From Hydractinia symbiolongicarpus (Eukaryota; Cnidaria; Hydrozoa; Anthoathecata; Hydractiniidae), in contig NC_079885.1 of the NCBI RefSeq assembly GCF_029227915.1, positions 22,073,001-22,137,000 of the forward strand: 64,000 bases of DNA, given 5' to 3'. Each line of letters begins with the position of its first letter. Positions within the stretch are counted from its first letter, which is position 1. The position numbers and the translations under genes are program-made. A model generated the notes under the pieces. The model saw only the letters and a list, made by a program, of their open reading frames with translations, was not told where the DNA came from and made no database searches. Shown here one piece after another: positions 41,518 to 53,344 of this stretch.

Positions 41518-44471
41518 AGTTTTAATGATACTGCTAACCGTCTTGAATCTAAAGAGCTGAGCACTACTAATTCAAGCCAAAATGTTTTCAAAGTCTTGAA
41601 GGGTAGGCGTCTTAAGAATCACAAGAATATTATTTTCTCTTATGTGAACATAAATTCTATCCGTAATAAATTTCAAGGTTATAGTGACATGGTTAGTGGT
41701 AATGTTGACATTGTGTGCATAGCGGAAACGAAAATAGATGAGTCTTTCCCGACAGCTCAGTTTTTAATGAACGGATATCACAAACCATATCGTCTTGATA
41801 TTAGTAATAGAAGTGGTGGGCTTCTAGTATATCTGAAGTCTTCTTTACCAAACCGCCTTTTAACTACATTTACTATACCAACTGATTTTCAAGCAATACC
41901 TTTTGAACTGAATCTTAGAAAGGAAAAGTGGCTTGTAATAAGTATTTATAAATATCCGAATCAAGACAATGAATTATTTTTAGATAATCTTTCAAGTATG
42001 ATAGATCACTATTCTGTGACCTATGATAATTATCTAGTGATGGGGGATTTTAACCTTGAGACTAAAAAAGATAAAATGGTTGATTTTATGAACTCTCACA
42101 ATTTGGTTAATTTCCTTAAGGGCAACACATGTTTTAAGGGTTCGGGTTCTTGCATTGATTTACTCCTCACAAATCGCAAATTCTGCTTTAAATTTACAAA
42201 TTCATACGAAACAGGTTTCAGTGATTGTCATCACATGATATATACTATTCTTAAATCTACCTTCGAAAAGGAGGAACCAAAAATTATTAATTATCGAAGC
42301 TATAAAAGCTTTATTAAAGAAGATATTCAGGTTGAACTACAAAATGCTTTAAAGAATAATGTAGATAAATGGGAAACCTTTCAAGAAACATTTGTAAATG
42401 TATTGAACAAACACGCTCCAAGAAAGAAAAAGGTCATACGAGGAAACCAAAAGCCCCACTTCAATAAAAATCTTCGTAAGGCGATAATGAAACGTTCTAT
42501 GCTAAAACGACGGGCAATTAAAACTGGAAAGCCAGAAGACGTATATCCATCTACAAAAGACACCGAAACTACGTCACTAAACTTAACAAAGAAATTAAAA
42601 CAGAATTTATGAATAAACTCCCCATTAAGAAAAATACAAAACCTTTTTGGGTGGTATGTAAACCTTATTTTTCAAATAAGCATGCAGCTGGAAACAGCAG
42701 CAATATTATTTTAATTGAACAAGGAAACATAATGACTAAATCAAATGATATTGCAAAAACATTTAATTGTTACTTTGGAAATATTGTAAGTTCTTTAAAT
42801 TTATACAACTGGCCGGGTGAAAACTTTGAGGATGACCTTGACATAATAGATAACATAATTAACAAATTTAAATTTCATCCAAGCGCCCTGGCCATTAAAC
42901 AAAATACAATAATTAATGGAATCTTTACTTTTAAAAAAGTAACATTAGATGACATTAAAAGGACTATTAAAAACTTAGCTACAAACAAAGCTTCTAGTGG
43001 GGAAATTCCCGTTAAAATTCTTAAAGAAAGTGAGGGTGCTTTTAAACAACTACTCAATTGCATCAACAAATCGTTTGATAATAATGAATTCCCAGACATA
43101 TTGAAAGAGGCTGATGTATCACCTGTACATAAGAAAGGTGACACCACGGATAAAAAAAATTACCGACCTATAAGTGTTTTACCATTACTATCTAAGGTAT
43201 TCGAAAAATTAATCTATGAACAACTTAATACGTACATACAACAGTATCTACACAAATTACTATGCGGATTCAGGAAATCACATTCAACTCAACACGCTTT
43301 ATATAGATTAATTCAAGCATGGCAAAAAGAACTTGACAATGGTGGTTTTGTAGGGTCAGTACTAATGGACCTTTCTAAAGCTTATGACTGCCTACCACAC
43401 GATCTCCTGAATGCAAAGCTTGCTGCTTACGGTATCAGCACAAATAGTCTAAAATTACTTTTAAATTATCTCACGTCCCGTAAACAAAGAGTTAAAATAG
43501 GCTCATCATTTAGTGAATGGCTTGAGATTATTTGTGGTGTTCCCCAAGGCTCCATTTTAGGACCACTCCTATTTAACATCTTTATTAATGACTTGTTTTT
43601 TGTTATTGTAGAATCAGAGGTATGTAATTTTGCCGACGGCAATACATTGTATGCATGTGGTTTGAAGTTGGCTACTGTACAAAATTCATTAACTGTTGAT
43701 ACACAAAATATGCTACATTGGTTTAAAATCAACTCACTAAAAGCCAACCCAACCAAATTTCAATTTATAATACTAGGTAAAAAAACAAGAGATATAATCA
43801 CTCTACCACTTGAATCAGTTACTTTAAATGAGTCTGACCACGTTACACTCCTACGTATTCAAATTGACAATAAATTAAACTTCAATCAACATATAAACAA
43901 CTTGTACTCGAAGGCAAATTTTAAACTTCATGCATTACGAAGACTACGACCTTATTTATCGCAACCCAAAGCAAAAATACTCAGCTCAAGCTTTATACAG
44001 AGTCAATTTAACTATGCACCCCTTATTTGGATGTTCTGCAGTAAAACTGCATATAGTAAAATAGAGCGAGTACATTATAAAACATTGAAGGTTGTATACG
44101 ATATAGTGAAAGCTGACTATATTGACATTTTAGAAAAATACAAGGACAAATCCATCCACCAACGCCACTTAAAAACTTTAGCAATAGAGGTGTTTAAAAT
44201 CATTAAGAATCTGAACCCTGAATTCATGTGGTGCCTATTTAGTTTTAACACATACCAATGTGAGCATAACCTCCGGAGAGGCCCTTCTGTGACTTTACCT
44301 AAAGCTAAAACCACTACCTATGGTACAAATTCCATCTTGTATCAAAGTTGTTGGATATGGAATAATCTTCCCCGTGAAATTAAAAATAGTTCAACCATTG
44401 AAGAGTTCACGGTTAAATTAGCCTGCCAGGATTCTATTTTATGTAATTGTAAAATATGTAAAAAAAATTAA
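41518..44471 (+). pseudogene. LINE ORF2: endonuclease and reverse transcriptase, frameshifted and active-site mutated
   Basis: The endonuclease part (about 41620-42240) shows AETKID, GDFNLET, CIDLLLTN and FSDCHHMI. A frameshift near 42550 separates it from the reverse transcriptase frame (42609-44471), which has YRPISVLPLLSKVFEKL, LCGFRKSHST, LMDLSKAYDCLPHDLL and GVPQGSILGPLL. The catalytic FADD motif reads FADG here (VCNFADGNTLYACG), losing one of the two essential Asp. The C-terminus has the IWNNLP and CKICK pattern usual for CR1/L2 elements. Role when intact: target-primed reverse transcription. Confidence 0.85.
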
Positions 44472-44869
44472 TGAAAAAAAAAAGTGTAAAATATGAATTG
44501 TAAACTTTAATTTATCTTTGCCCAGAATGTTATTTTTCATTATTATTATTATTATTATTTGTTACGTTAGTTGGTTTTTATTAGCGAAAGCTATCTTGTA
44601 AATTTGACCAACGTTAAATAAAGAAACATACATACATACATATAGAATGAGATTGCCGGATAGTTATGTTAAAAGTCGCGCGCGTCGTGCACGTTTCGCC
44701 CATCATTTGGTTACGTTTAAAGTAAGTGGGTTTTTAGGCAAAAACAATTAATCGAAGTGATCCCTTACCTGACAATGGTAGAGTATTTCCTCAAACAATT
44801 TTGTCGTTGTTGATTGATCCTTTTGACGCTAGTTTATCATAAAGGATTATTGTGACAGCCGTTTAATTG

Positions 44870-45800
44870 ACTACTTTTGCGGGCAGAAACTTTCACGTAT
44901 GAAAAAAACGCGAAATTTGTGGAATAAACATTCGCGTTTTGCAGTTTTTGGAACAAATTTTGCGGGGAAAAATTTCGTGAATCAAAGAAAAATGTTTTTT
45001 TTGCGTGAAAAAACTTTCGCGAATAAGCAAAAAAATGCAATGTTCTTTGAATTTTTATGTTTTTCTTGATTTGTTTAAAGTAAGAAAATAGAACTATTTT
45101 TTTCAACTTCCCTCTCAGAATCAATACCATCATCGGTACCATCTTCACTAATGTACCGCTGAATTGGCTACCAACAATTCAAATTCTTCTACCGTGACAT
45201 CGAAAACGGCTAGTAGATGACTACTATCGTTTACTTGCCTGATGTCTCTATGTCACGAAAAAGATCGATGGGTGTCATCTTCTCTGAGCCGAGTTTAATA
45301 GCATCAAGGATTTCTTAACATTTTCAAGCACCATCGATAACATCTGTTCCTTTCGTAGTAGTCATTTGATTGTAAACAACTTTTTCAATTTTGCAATGAC
45401 TTTTACCCTCAGTCGTGAACACTCTACCTGTCTCAGCGCAAAATAGGAAAAAGAAGAAAGCTGTGACAGGTATTGAAAGAAATAAAAATATTAGAGAAAT
45501 GTTTAGTATGGCTAAAAAAGAAAGAGACAAAAGTTATTGTAATAGATTGATACACTGAAAAAAAGGAAAAGATTTTATACGTATTAATAATATCCATCCA
45601 TGTGTCATTGCTTATTTTGAAAACAACGAATTTCAGGTAGGGGTATTAAATTTGCTTGGAAAAAAAAGATTTTTTCAGGAGAAAAAACGTTCGCGTTTTT
45701 TTAAATGGCTATGATGTCGCGTGAAAAAACTTGTGTTTTTGCAGTTTTGAAATTTTCAAAGGCAAAAACTTTCGCAAAAAAAAGGACCAAAGAATGCGAA
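44870..45800. repeat. TTCGCG/CGCGAA-rich dispersed repeats
   Basis: Two stretches (44870-45050 and 45660-45810) share degenerate words such as AAAACTTTCGCGAA, AAACGCGAA and GCAAAAACTTTCGC. They flank the possible decayed coding sequence at 45090-45530. Confidence 0.5.
45090..45530 (-). pseudogene. Possible decayed coding sequence with a transmembrane segment
   Basis: On the minus strand, a TTTTTTTAG acceptor leads into a hydrophobic stretch (LIFLFLSIPVTAFFFFLFC) with a possible CAG|GTAGAG donor. After stops and frame changes, protein-like pieces follow (LGSEKMTPIDLFRDIETSG, LLAVFDVTVEEFELLVANSA, EDGTDDGIDSERE). This could be the tail of a membrane protein gene or a transposon relic. I do not recognise the family. 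Confidence 0.25.
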
Positions 45801-46535
45801 AGTATTAGGTTGAAGATATTTCGCAGATGATCTGCGTTGGCAAAGTCTGATAGGAAGATATGAAATCTAGCAGCGATTAACTGTCCACCAACATGTGACC
45901 TGAATAAAAAATTACAGCGTGCTGTTCGCTTTTTCAACTGCATCGTTGGAAGATAGACATTTAGTGATGACCAGCAATGATAAGGTGATCATCATTAAGT
46001 ATCTGTAAGAGGCACTGGGATGGAGAACTTTCAATAACAAGTTCTTATAGTGAAGCTACATCTATCACACGATAGATGTAGGTTACTCACGAGTCCTGTG
46101 GTTGTTTATTATTTATCACAACATGTACAAAATGTAATAGATTGTTATAGATGGTAGGTTAGGCGTGCTTTGTAGGCGTTCACTTTCAATTACAAAGCTT
46201 TGCTATACAATCCAAAAGTAAAAGGGTAGCGAACTACTCAAAATGATCTGACGTCTTTCATATGTTCGTTTTAGTTTGGGGAAGAACCTATTTAAATAAT
46301 ATAGATAATATTAAATGCAAGCAAAGTAATTTACTTTTTGATGGACCTGGAAGCAATATTTTATCTTTCCTTTTTTTAAAGGGTCGGTTCATGTTACCTT
46401 TCCTTTTTCTCAAAGTTCGCTTTCTGTTACGTTTGTCTTATAATGGTTCTAAGCGTTTCGCAAAAATCATCTCCTCTTCTATAAAATTCATTACATTCAC
46501 ATCGCATGATGGCCGGTGGTTAATTCGAGATATCG

Positions 46536-47550
46536 TCATTGACCTCCCTGGAACTTTTTGACGTGTAGAATAGCATGGACTAGTAAACCAATTACGGTAA
46601 TATAACTAAACGCCTACAAAGAAAGATTATTACTTAAAACCTAGAATCGCTGTTTAAAGATACACATATATACAGAAATGATTTTTTTTCAGAGATTGGT
46701 ATTCAGAGTTTTTGTCAGATTAAGAATGGAAACACCGCACTATATCAGTGCTCAAATAAGCTCATTCTATTCCTATAGAAATTAAAGCTCCTGGAATTTA
46801 GGTTGAAAACAATAGATCTAATGTTTTGGGCAATAGAGAGATAAGGTTGACCAGCCTGGTTAGAATATTGATATTCAAACAAACGATAAACAAACGTGTA
46901 TGGTTTGTACATTATAAATTATGGGACTATTTTCACAAGTGAAGGACCCTTAGGGAGACGGGTTTTTCTTGTATAATTGCCATAAAAGCGATAATAAATG
47001 CACGAAAAAATTTTTCCAATGTGCCAGGAAATTCCATTTGTTACAACTTGAGAGTTATCGTAGTTTTCATAGTTAACTATATTTCCTATTATCTTATCAC
47101 TCTCTTAATATTACATTCGACTAAAATACAAAGCTTAAAGACAAAATCAGGTAAAATTTTCGTAGCATGTTACCATGTCATCAGGCAAAATTTACTTAAT
47201 TTTACCTGATGATGTAGTAACATGCTACGAAACACCAAGGAATTCTAATTCTCTACATAAAAGCTGAAACTTTATGAAGGTTGAAAAGTTAAATTGTTCC
47301 TAGAGGGATTAAATTGAAAAAAAACAATAACGAAGCAATCATTTAATATTGGGGAACTTACTAACATAGACCAGTTAAAGAGGGTTATTTTTTTGTTTAA
47401 ACTAAATAACCAAATAATAAAAATAAAAATGAACAGAAGCCAGGGAGTGATGGCTGCAAGCAGGAAAAAATCAATAGTCTTATCAATCATGAAGTCAAGA
47501 AAAGCGTTTACTCCATCCTTCCAAACAGTCAAGCTAAAAAAAAGGAGTGC
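46536..47550 (-). pseudogene. MARVEL/CMTM-like gene 3, partial
   Basis: Exon 2 homologue at 47362-47550 (63 codons; FFLLAAITPWLLFIFIFIIW and ending ITLFNWSML, donor GTAAGT) and exon 4 homologue at 46536-46613 (AFSYITVIGLLVHAILHV, stop TGA) keep open frames and good splice sites. They align exon for exon with genes 1 and 2. I find no exon 3 in the 748-bp gap between them and no exon 1 between 47551 and 50067. The gap instead contains an inverted-repeat insertion with a hammerhead-like word. Either a decayed duplicate or a gene with diverged exons. Confidence 0.6.
47157..47233 (+). repeat. Inverted repeat carrying a hammerhead-like core
   Basis: Two arms of about 35 bases, TCGTAGCATGTTAC at the left and the complement at the right. 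The right arm on the plus strand reads CTGATGA (47206-47212), a GTAG/CTAC stem, then GAAAC (47229-47233). The complement of the left arm also has CTGATGA and CTACGAAA. No GUC-type cleavage site follows in this copy. Confidence 0.5.
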
Positions 47551-47614
47551 CTAAAAAAAAAATCATGCATATTTTTACCAGCAGTAATCAGGTAGGCAAA
47601 ATTGCAAAAACTGG

Positions 47615-47755
47615 TCGGTAACCCGTGGATAAATTCACATGCTTTATTAACAACATTTCATGTGTCCCGCTCCTGCGGTTACCATTTTGCGTGACAAACG
47701 TATACGGGTATTAAAATATAGACTAGTCGTTGGTCAGTGGATAAATCCAATATAT
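47615..47755. repeat. ACTAGTC/CCGTGGAT dispersed element copy
   Basis: CCCGTGGATAAAT, then ACCATTTTGCGTGACA, ACGTATACGGGTATTA and ATAGACTAGTCGTTGG, the same order as at 58726-58835. Confidence 0.65.
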
Positions 47756-48164
47756 ATACAACAAAACGTGTTGCTTTATTCTTTCTGGTTTATAAATAAG
47801 AAAATTGTTCTTTTGTTTAGATAACAGTCTTGTTATGAAAAAAATGAAATAATGGTAATAACGATCTTCCTGTTTGTTCAAGCCTTATCAGCGACTTCTT
47901 TTTCTTATCTGTTCACAAAAAACGCATAATAAACTTTAGTTACAAACGTTTCATAGAAGTGGGAAGAATTGACGATTATGATTTAGAAGAAACAATCAAA
48001 TTTTTTTTGAGAAATGGTTTGAAAATATTTAAAATAGCCGGAATATATTCCTTCTTCTTTTATAGCTTACGTGGGCAGACTTTCGACGCTAAACACAGGA
48101 TTAGTTTTTTTCCATTATTTCTTGTTCAAAATAACCATTAGCCATGGGATAATTTAGCATAATT

Positions 48165-48270
48165 TTTCTTACCACCAGAAGATCAATAGAGTTAAGGTGG
48201 GAAAGATTACGCTGAAAATGAATTTTCTACTGACCGCGCTTTTTGGTTGGGTACTTCTATTCTTGAGGTA
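48165..48270. repeat. Dispersed repeat, short copy
   Basis: TTCTTACCACCAGAAGATC, GTTAAGGTGGGAAAG and CTGACCGCGCTTTTTGGTTG match 19605-19720. Confidence 0.55.
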
Positions 48271-50067
48271 TATCCATTCTTGAGAAGAGCTTTTAATGCT
48301 ACAGCACATTAACTGTTAAGCCCCTAGCTAGCCAACTAAATGTCAGATGGACTCTATCAGTCAAACTCAGGGAAAACGAAATTTGGCTGAGATTATGTGC
48401 TAAGTTAGGAGAGGGATTGAATAAATTCCTAGTCTAACTTGGATATACTATCCTAATTAGGCTATGCAAATTTTTAAAAGCCAAAAAAAAATCAATAATT
48501 GATATGATCAATGATTGTATAGTCAAATCATACATGTTTGGTATTATATAAATTCACCTTTCACGTCAAAATAAATTTATCTCAAACGCTCACATAACGT
48601 AATTAGTACTTGCCTGATTTGCTTTTATAAAAGCGTACTGAAGTTATACAAAGTTAAACAAGCACCTTTGTAAAGCCAATCTCCATCTTCAATAAGACCT
48701 TTAGCACGAAAAAGTAAAGCAACAAAGAACTTTTAATGTCATTACGTTGCATATTGGGAAAATTAACGATAGGGAACAACGTCTGTAAAGTTTTTGATTT
48801 TGACGTTGGAGTTATTGCCACATAAAAAAATTAAGTTTCTAGAGCATATATGGGTGTATACTCACTGTGAAACCCCTATAGCTTGCGCTCTTTTATTTAA
48901 TCAGCGCACACTGGAGCAACGCAATGACGTCATAGCAGATTAAACCCGATAGAAGTTTAGACGGAACACCATGCGAACATAGCAAAGGAGAAATATCGAA
49001 GTGAGGAAAATATAATTTTTTGCAATACATATGTCCGAAATAATAGCTGTTTTGTACTATACTAATGCGAAAGTTTTGAGATTAACTTAATTAGTAGAGG
49101 AAGGTAAGATTTAAAGAAACGGGTGTTGAATTTGTATAGTGTAACTGAGAGATTTCAACGGAAACGGGCTTAGAATGTGGTTAGTGCATAACTTATGATA
49201 GTATAACTAGACGATTTCCTCTGCCAGCCAATCAAGCTAAATTAAAAGTGAAGATTTCTCCAAGTTTCCCAGCCGAGAGTTTTGTTGTTATTATTTATAG
49301 AACAGGTGGTTAAAATACCTCAAGATTTTAATGCAGTTAAATGTTAAGTTCATAATAACAAGGCTTAATCAAAATTTACAATATCATCAGAGCATAATTC
49401 TTTGATTCTGTTAATAAATGGAGATTCTTCATCTTATATACTAAAACCAATTATTAAGTTGTTATAAAAATCTTAGGAAACAGAGTCCTTAGATATATTT
49501 GTTATATTCCTATCAATAGTGGGATTTTCGTTCTTTACATTGACATTCTTTCAATATTTTTAATTAGCGATTAAAAGTAGTATTAAAAATAGAGTTTCCT
49601 CCTTAAAACGCATTCTTCTCTACAACTGATCAGACTAGAAGCTACTGATGAAGTCCTCTTTATCTCTTTTTCTTCTGAAAATACCCAAATAACGAATTTC
49701 AGATTTGGATTAATTTTTTGTTATTAATAATAGCTTACTATTGGAATAAATTATAGACCAGAATAGTAGACCAAAATATGGTAAAATGAAGACCAGGCAG
49801 GGATAAACTATCAGGAGTTCGCCTGTAGTCCTACATTAACGCATATCATACATTACTTCCAGTCTCTTAATATAATCTTGAGCGATAAAACTGCTTCCCC
49901 CCTCTTATATAGCAAAATCATTAAATACAGCAAAGCGACTGCAAATATATTTATAAAAATGTTACAAAAGGTTTTCGTGAAAGTTTTAATTTTTACAAAA
50001 AATCTGCTAGACTTCTATACAATTCATTATGCTGACACCACATGAAATATGGAAATTTGAGATGTTG
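48271..50067. other. No gene supported
   Basis: AT-rich interval between MARVEL-like genes 2 and 3. I searched the minus strand for a first exon of gene 3 and found none I could support. Confidence 0.45.
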
Positions 50068-53000
50068 TTATCGACTTGACTTGTATTCTTTAAAGTGTAG
50101 AACAGCTTCGACTATCAAGCCAATCATAGACAGAAAGCCAAATGCCTATAAACAAAGATCATTACTATACCCACATGTTGCTTAAAAAACATAACAAGAA
50201 AACATGGTCTGTTATTTAAAATTTAAAATGATTGAAATGAATACACAGTAATGTATTCGTGCACAAGTTAAAATCCTGTCCAAGTTAAGCTGCGATTTAT
50301 AAGAAAATTTGAATCCACAGGTTACTCAGGTGTGGAACGTATAGAGGCAGTTTGCCGGATAAGAAGTACTAAATTATTGAATACTTAATTTTAGTTAGTA
50401 TGCTGTCAGATAAATCTGTTAATGATGACGTAATAGACTTAAAACCATTGAACTAGTCTCATTTCAACACATTTCATATTTTGCTTAAAGTTTATTAAAG
50501 AAAAATATTTCTAAAAAAGCTCAACAAAAATTTAACCCAGGAGTTCCGGTAAGCTTCCGTCCTATTTAGTTAATTAAAATTGTAAAAACACACTTCTGTA
50601 ATAAGAATGCCTGAATTTTAACTAGGATTATTATTGCTTCTAATTCTCCGTTTTTCTAAACAGCTCTCAACTTTCAAACTCGTTTTATTTTTTCTTAAAT
50701 GTGCATTGTATTATGAAGTAGTTTCAGGGATCTGAAAGTTATTTGTTTGTTTCTCTTACAGACGTCAATCAAATATACTTTTTGTCAACATCAGCAATCA
50801 CAGACAAAAGAGTGAATCAGGAAAAAAAAGACTTAGTAGGAGCTTGTAGTGAATGTTTTTCTATTTTTAAAACACTCTCGTGACATACTTTAAGATCAAA
50901 TCTTACATATTTTTTCGTCCATTCACGTCGATAGGATTGATTTTGTACTAAACTGTGGCTCAATACATTTATCCAAATTATTGAAAATTTCTGTGTATGC
51001 CTAGGAACCAAGGTTGAGAAGGTCCGAAAAATCGGGGAATTGGACTATACTAACGTTCAAAATACGTGTCTAATTTAGAAAGGGAATGAACGGCTTCTTG
51101 TGGGTTTGTTCTTCGAGATTTGATTCTTTTACTGCTTTATTCTAAGCAGGTATACTCGTGGCTGACCTATTAAATCCGAGGGTATCTTGCATCTCTAGCT
51201 TGCGAACAAATCCGAATAATACGATATGTATTGCTCCCACGATGTCATGCCATTTTTAAATAACCTACCGGAGGAATTATTCAAACAGGCTCTTCCTACC
51301 ACAGTAAAATCCTTTCTTTAACTTATTTTTAATCATGCACGATCTTGTTCTCAGGTTCCCTTTTTGTTTTTACATTGGGACTGGGAACGAGATTGAATCA
51401 TACGTTTGTAAAGGGCGCCATTTTCTTGTTACCTATTAATTTTACTAATCCAAAAAGTTTAAATATCTGTTTCTTTCCTTTTTCTTATCACTTTTTTAAA
51501 AATACTGGGAACTACAATATAGCGATAAAAGTTGCTGAATTTCGAAAATCGTAGCCACAATACAATTCACAATAACGTTTCTATCTAAACAAAACGTTTT
51601 TTGAACAATTTCCACGTTGTTCGCCCGGGCTACACATCTGCCAAAGTAAAACTTTGCAGTCTGGTAACTACAGAGGACTAAAAGATGGTGTTTAAACATT
51701 TTAACAAAAATCATGCGCATCGTTATAAGATACTTTACCTAATTAAACAAAACCATTACTATGCAGAGGAATATATGAAACAACAAAAAAGTATTACGTA
51801 CAGCTGCGGCACCAAGAAGAGTTTCTTTTGGATCCCATGAGTACGAGTACGAATACGAATACGAATACGAATACGAATACCTATACGAATTTCCACTATA
51901 ATAAGATAGGTCAGTTACTTTCTTAGCCACAAGACTTGAAGATATTAACAGGGCCGCGGCCCAGATGCAACAGATGATCCCAAGCTAAAAAAATATATTA
52001 TTGATATTATTATCACTGTTTTAAAAAATTCTGTAAGTCCTAAACGGACTCTATTTCCACCGCCTCCTAGGTAAGTACTAAGACACATAAGTGATAAGTT
52101 AACTTCCAACCTTATAAGAATTTTCTAACGCGACTTGCATTTCAATGCCAAAATAATAAAATCGCGCGGTAAACCAATAATATATTATACAATGTTATAA
52201 AATGAAGTTTCTGTCTCGGCAACATCTGCAAATAAAATAAACGGTTAATCTCTTTTTATAACACTGGGTAACCATCCAGATTAATTAGAGTTTATAAATT
52301 AAGGATTTATGAAACTGTTCTTAATATTTCAGATTAGTGTCTCTATATTAACACTACACGTATTCTTTCTGTGTGTGTGCGAACGAAATAACCCAATGCT
52401 ACGGGAGCTTGAAAGAGCATTGAGTACAAAGGAAAAGTGAACTCGTGGATGTTTCCACGGTTTCACGACTAGTACAGTAAAATAAACACCAATAATTTCG
52501 GTTGAGAAACAACTGTCTGTGTTCGGAGACTCTCCAAGATGCGCTAAATTTTCTGAGGATGTTTTTCTAGCTGATTAAATTTCAAAACCTGAGGCAGAAG
52601 GGCTATTCATGCCAAAATAATGTATGCATATAGACAACAAATGCGTTGCAATATTCCAATTGTGATTATTAAAAGTGATTATGATAAATGATTATTAACT
52701 CTTTGGGTACGGCAATAAATTTTAACGTTTTTTAGGTTTTGGTACATCAATTTTTTAAATGTAAAAACCTCATATAAATACTCTAAATACCTCCATATAA
52801 CTATATATATTTTGAAAGCAAATATATTGAAGTTTTATTGTATTTTTCATGAGAAAAAACATTTCCCGCCACATTATTTCCCACCAAAATTTTTCCTCAA
52901 CAAAATTTTACCAAATAAGTTACTTACTGCCAAAGGCCAGTTAATGAAGGTAATTTTTGTTTGTAAGCTAAAGGTCCAAATTACAAAAATTACGAGGAAC

Positions 53001-53344
53001 ATCAACCATGGTACAACTGTTGTGAACAGGAAAAAGGAAGTAGTGCTTCTGATAAAATACTCCAGACTAAGGTAGACAGCGCCTTTCCAGCCAGCCATGA
53101 TACACCAAGCTAATAAGAGAAGCACCTAAAAGTAAAAACATTCCTTACTCACTTCTTAGTAGCAGTAATCAGGATACCAGGAAGATCAAAATTAATCAAT
53201 TTATCTTATAAAAAAATAAAATAAAAATTGTGGATAGAACATTACCGTATTGATGACCATGAGGATTCCAGGTCGCGTTTTTATCAATGCTATACACCCT
53301 TTAGCACTTCCCTCTTTAATCTCCTTTAATGGCGAATCCTCCAT
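50068..53344 (-). CDS. MARVEL/CMTM-like four-helix membrane protein, gene 2
   Basis: Four phase-0 exons on the minus strand: 53246-53344, 52928-53125, 51802-51984, 50068-50145, giving 185 residues. The exon plan equals gene 1, including an identical 198-bp exon 2 (LAWCIMAGW, then FFLFTTVVPWLMFLVIFVIW). Start MEDSPLKEIKEGS is chosen because the upstream in-frame extension lacks homology; RPGILMVIN aligns with PPGLLMIIN of gene 1. Helix 3 is CIWAAALLISSSLVAKK and helix 4 is AFGFLSMIGLIVEAVLHF. The extracellular loop before helix 4 contains a run of Tyr-Ser repeats encoded by a hexanucleotide array, not present in gene 1. Expected at plasma or vesicle membranes; precise partner unknown. Confidence 0.85.
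51838..51880 (-). repeat. Coding TATTCG hexanucleotide repeat
   Basis: Six or seven units of TATTCG or TACTCG encode (Tyr-Ser)n in exon 3 of MARVEL-like gene 2. The array stays in frame, so copy-number changes would alter loop length only. Confidence 0.9.
52440..52475. repeat. CGTGG/CCACG hairpin fragment
   Basis: CTCGTGGATGTTTCCACGG followed by ACGACTAGT, a fragment of the ACTAGTC family, within an intron of MARVEL-like gene 2. Confidence 0.5.

Larger units (their letters stand above)
40320..44645 (+). mobile_element. CR1/L2-like non-LTR retrotransposon, near full length but defective
   Basis: ORF1 with an esterase-like domain is followed by ORF2 with AP endonuclease and reverse transcriptase, a 3' UTR containing an ATT microsatellite (about 44539-44560), AATAAA near 44620 and a terminal ACATACATACATA tail. 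No poly(A) tail, which fits CR1/L2-type elements. The 5' boundary is approximate and no target duplication was found. Confidence 0.85.

Noticed and set aside
48660-48730. Possible first or second exon of MARVEL-like gene 3 on the minus strand
   Set aside because: A short hydrophobic frame exists but lacks the family motif (PGxLMxIN or LAWC) and convincing splice sites.
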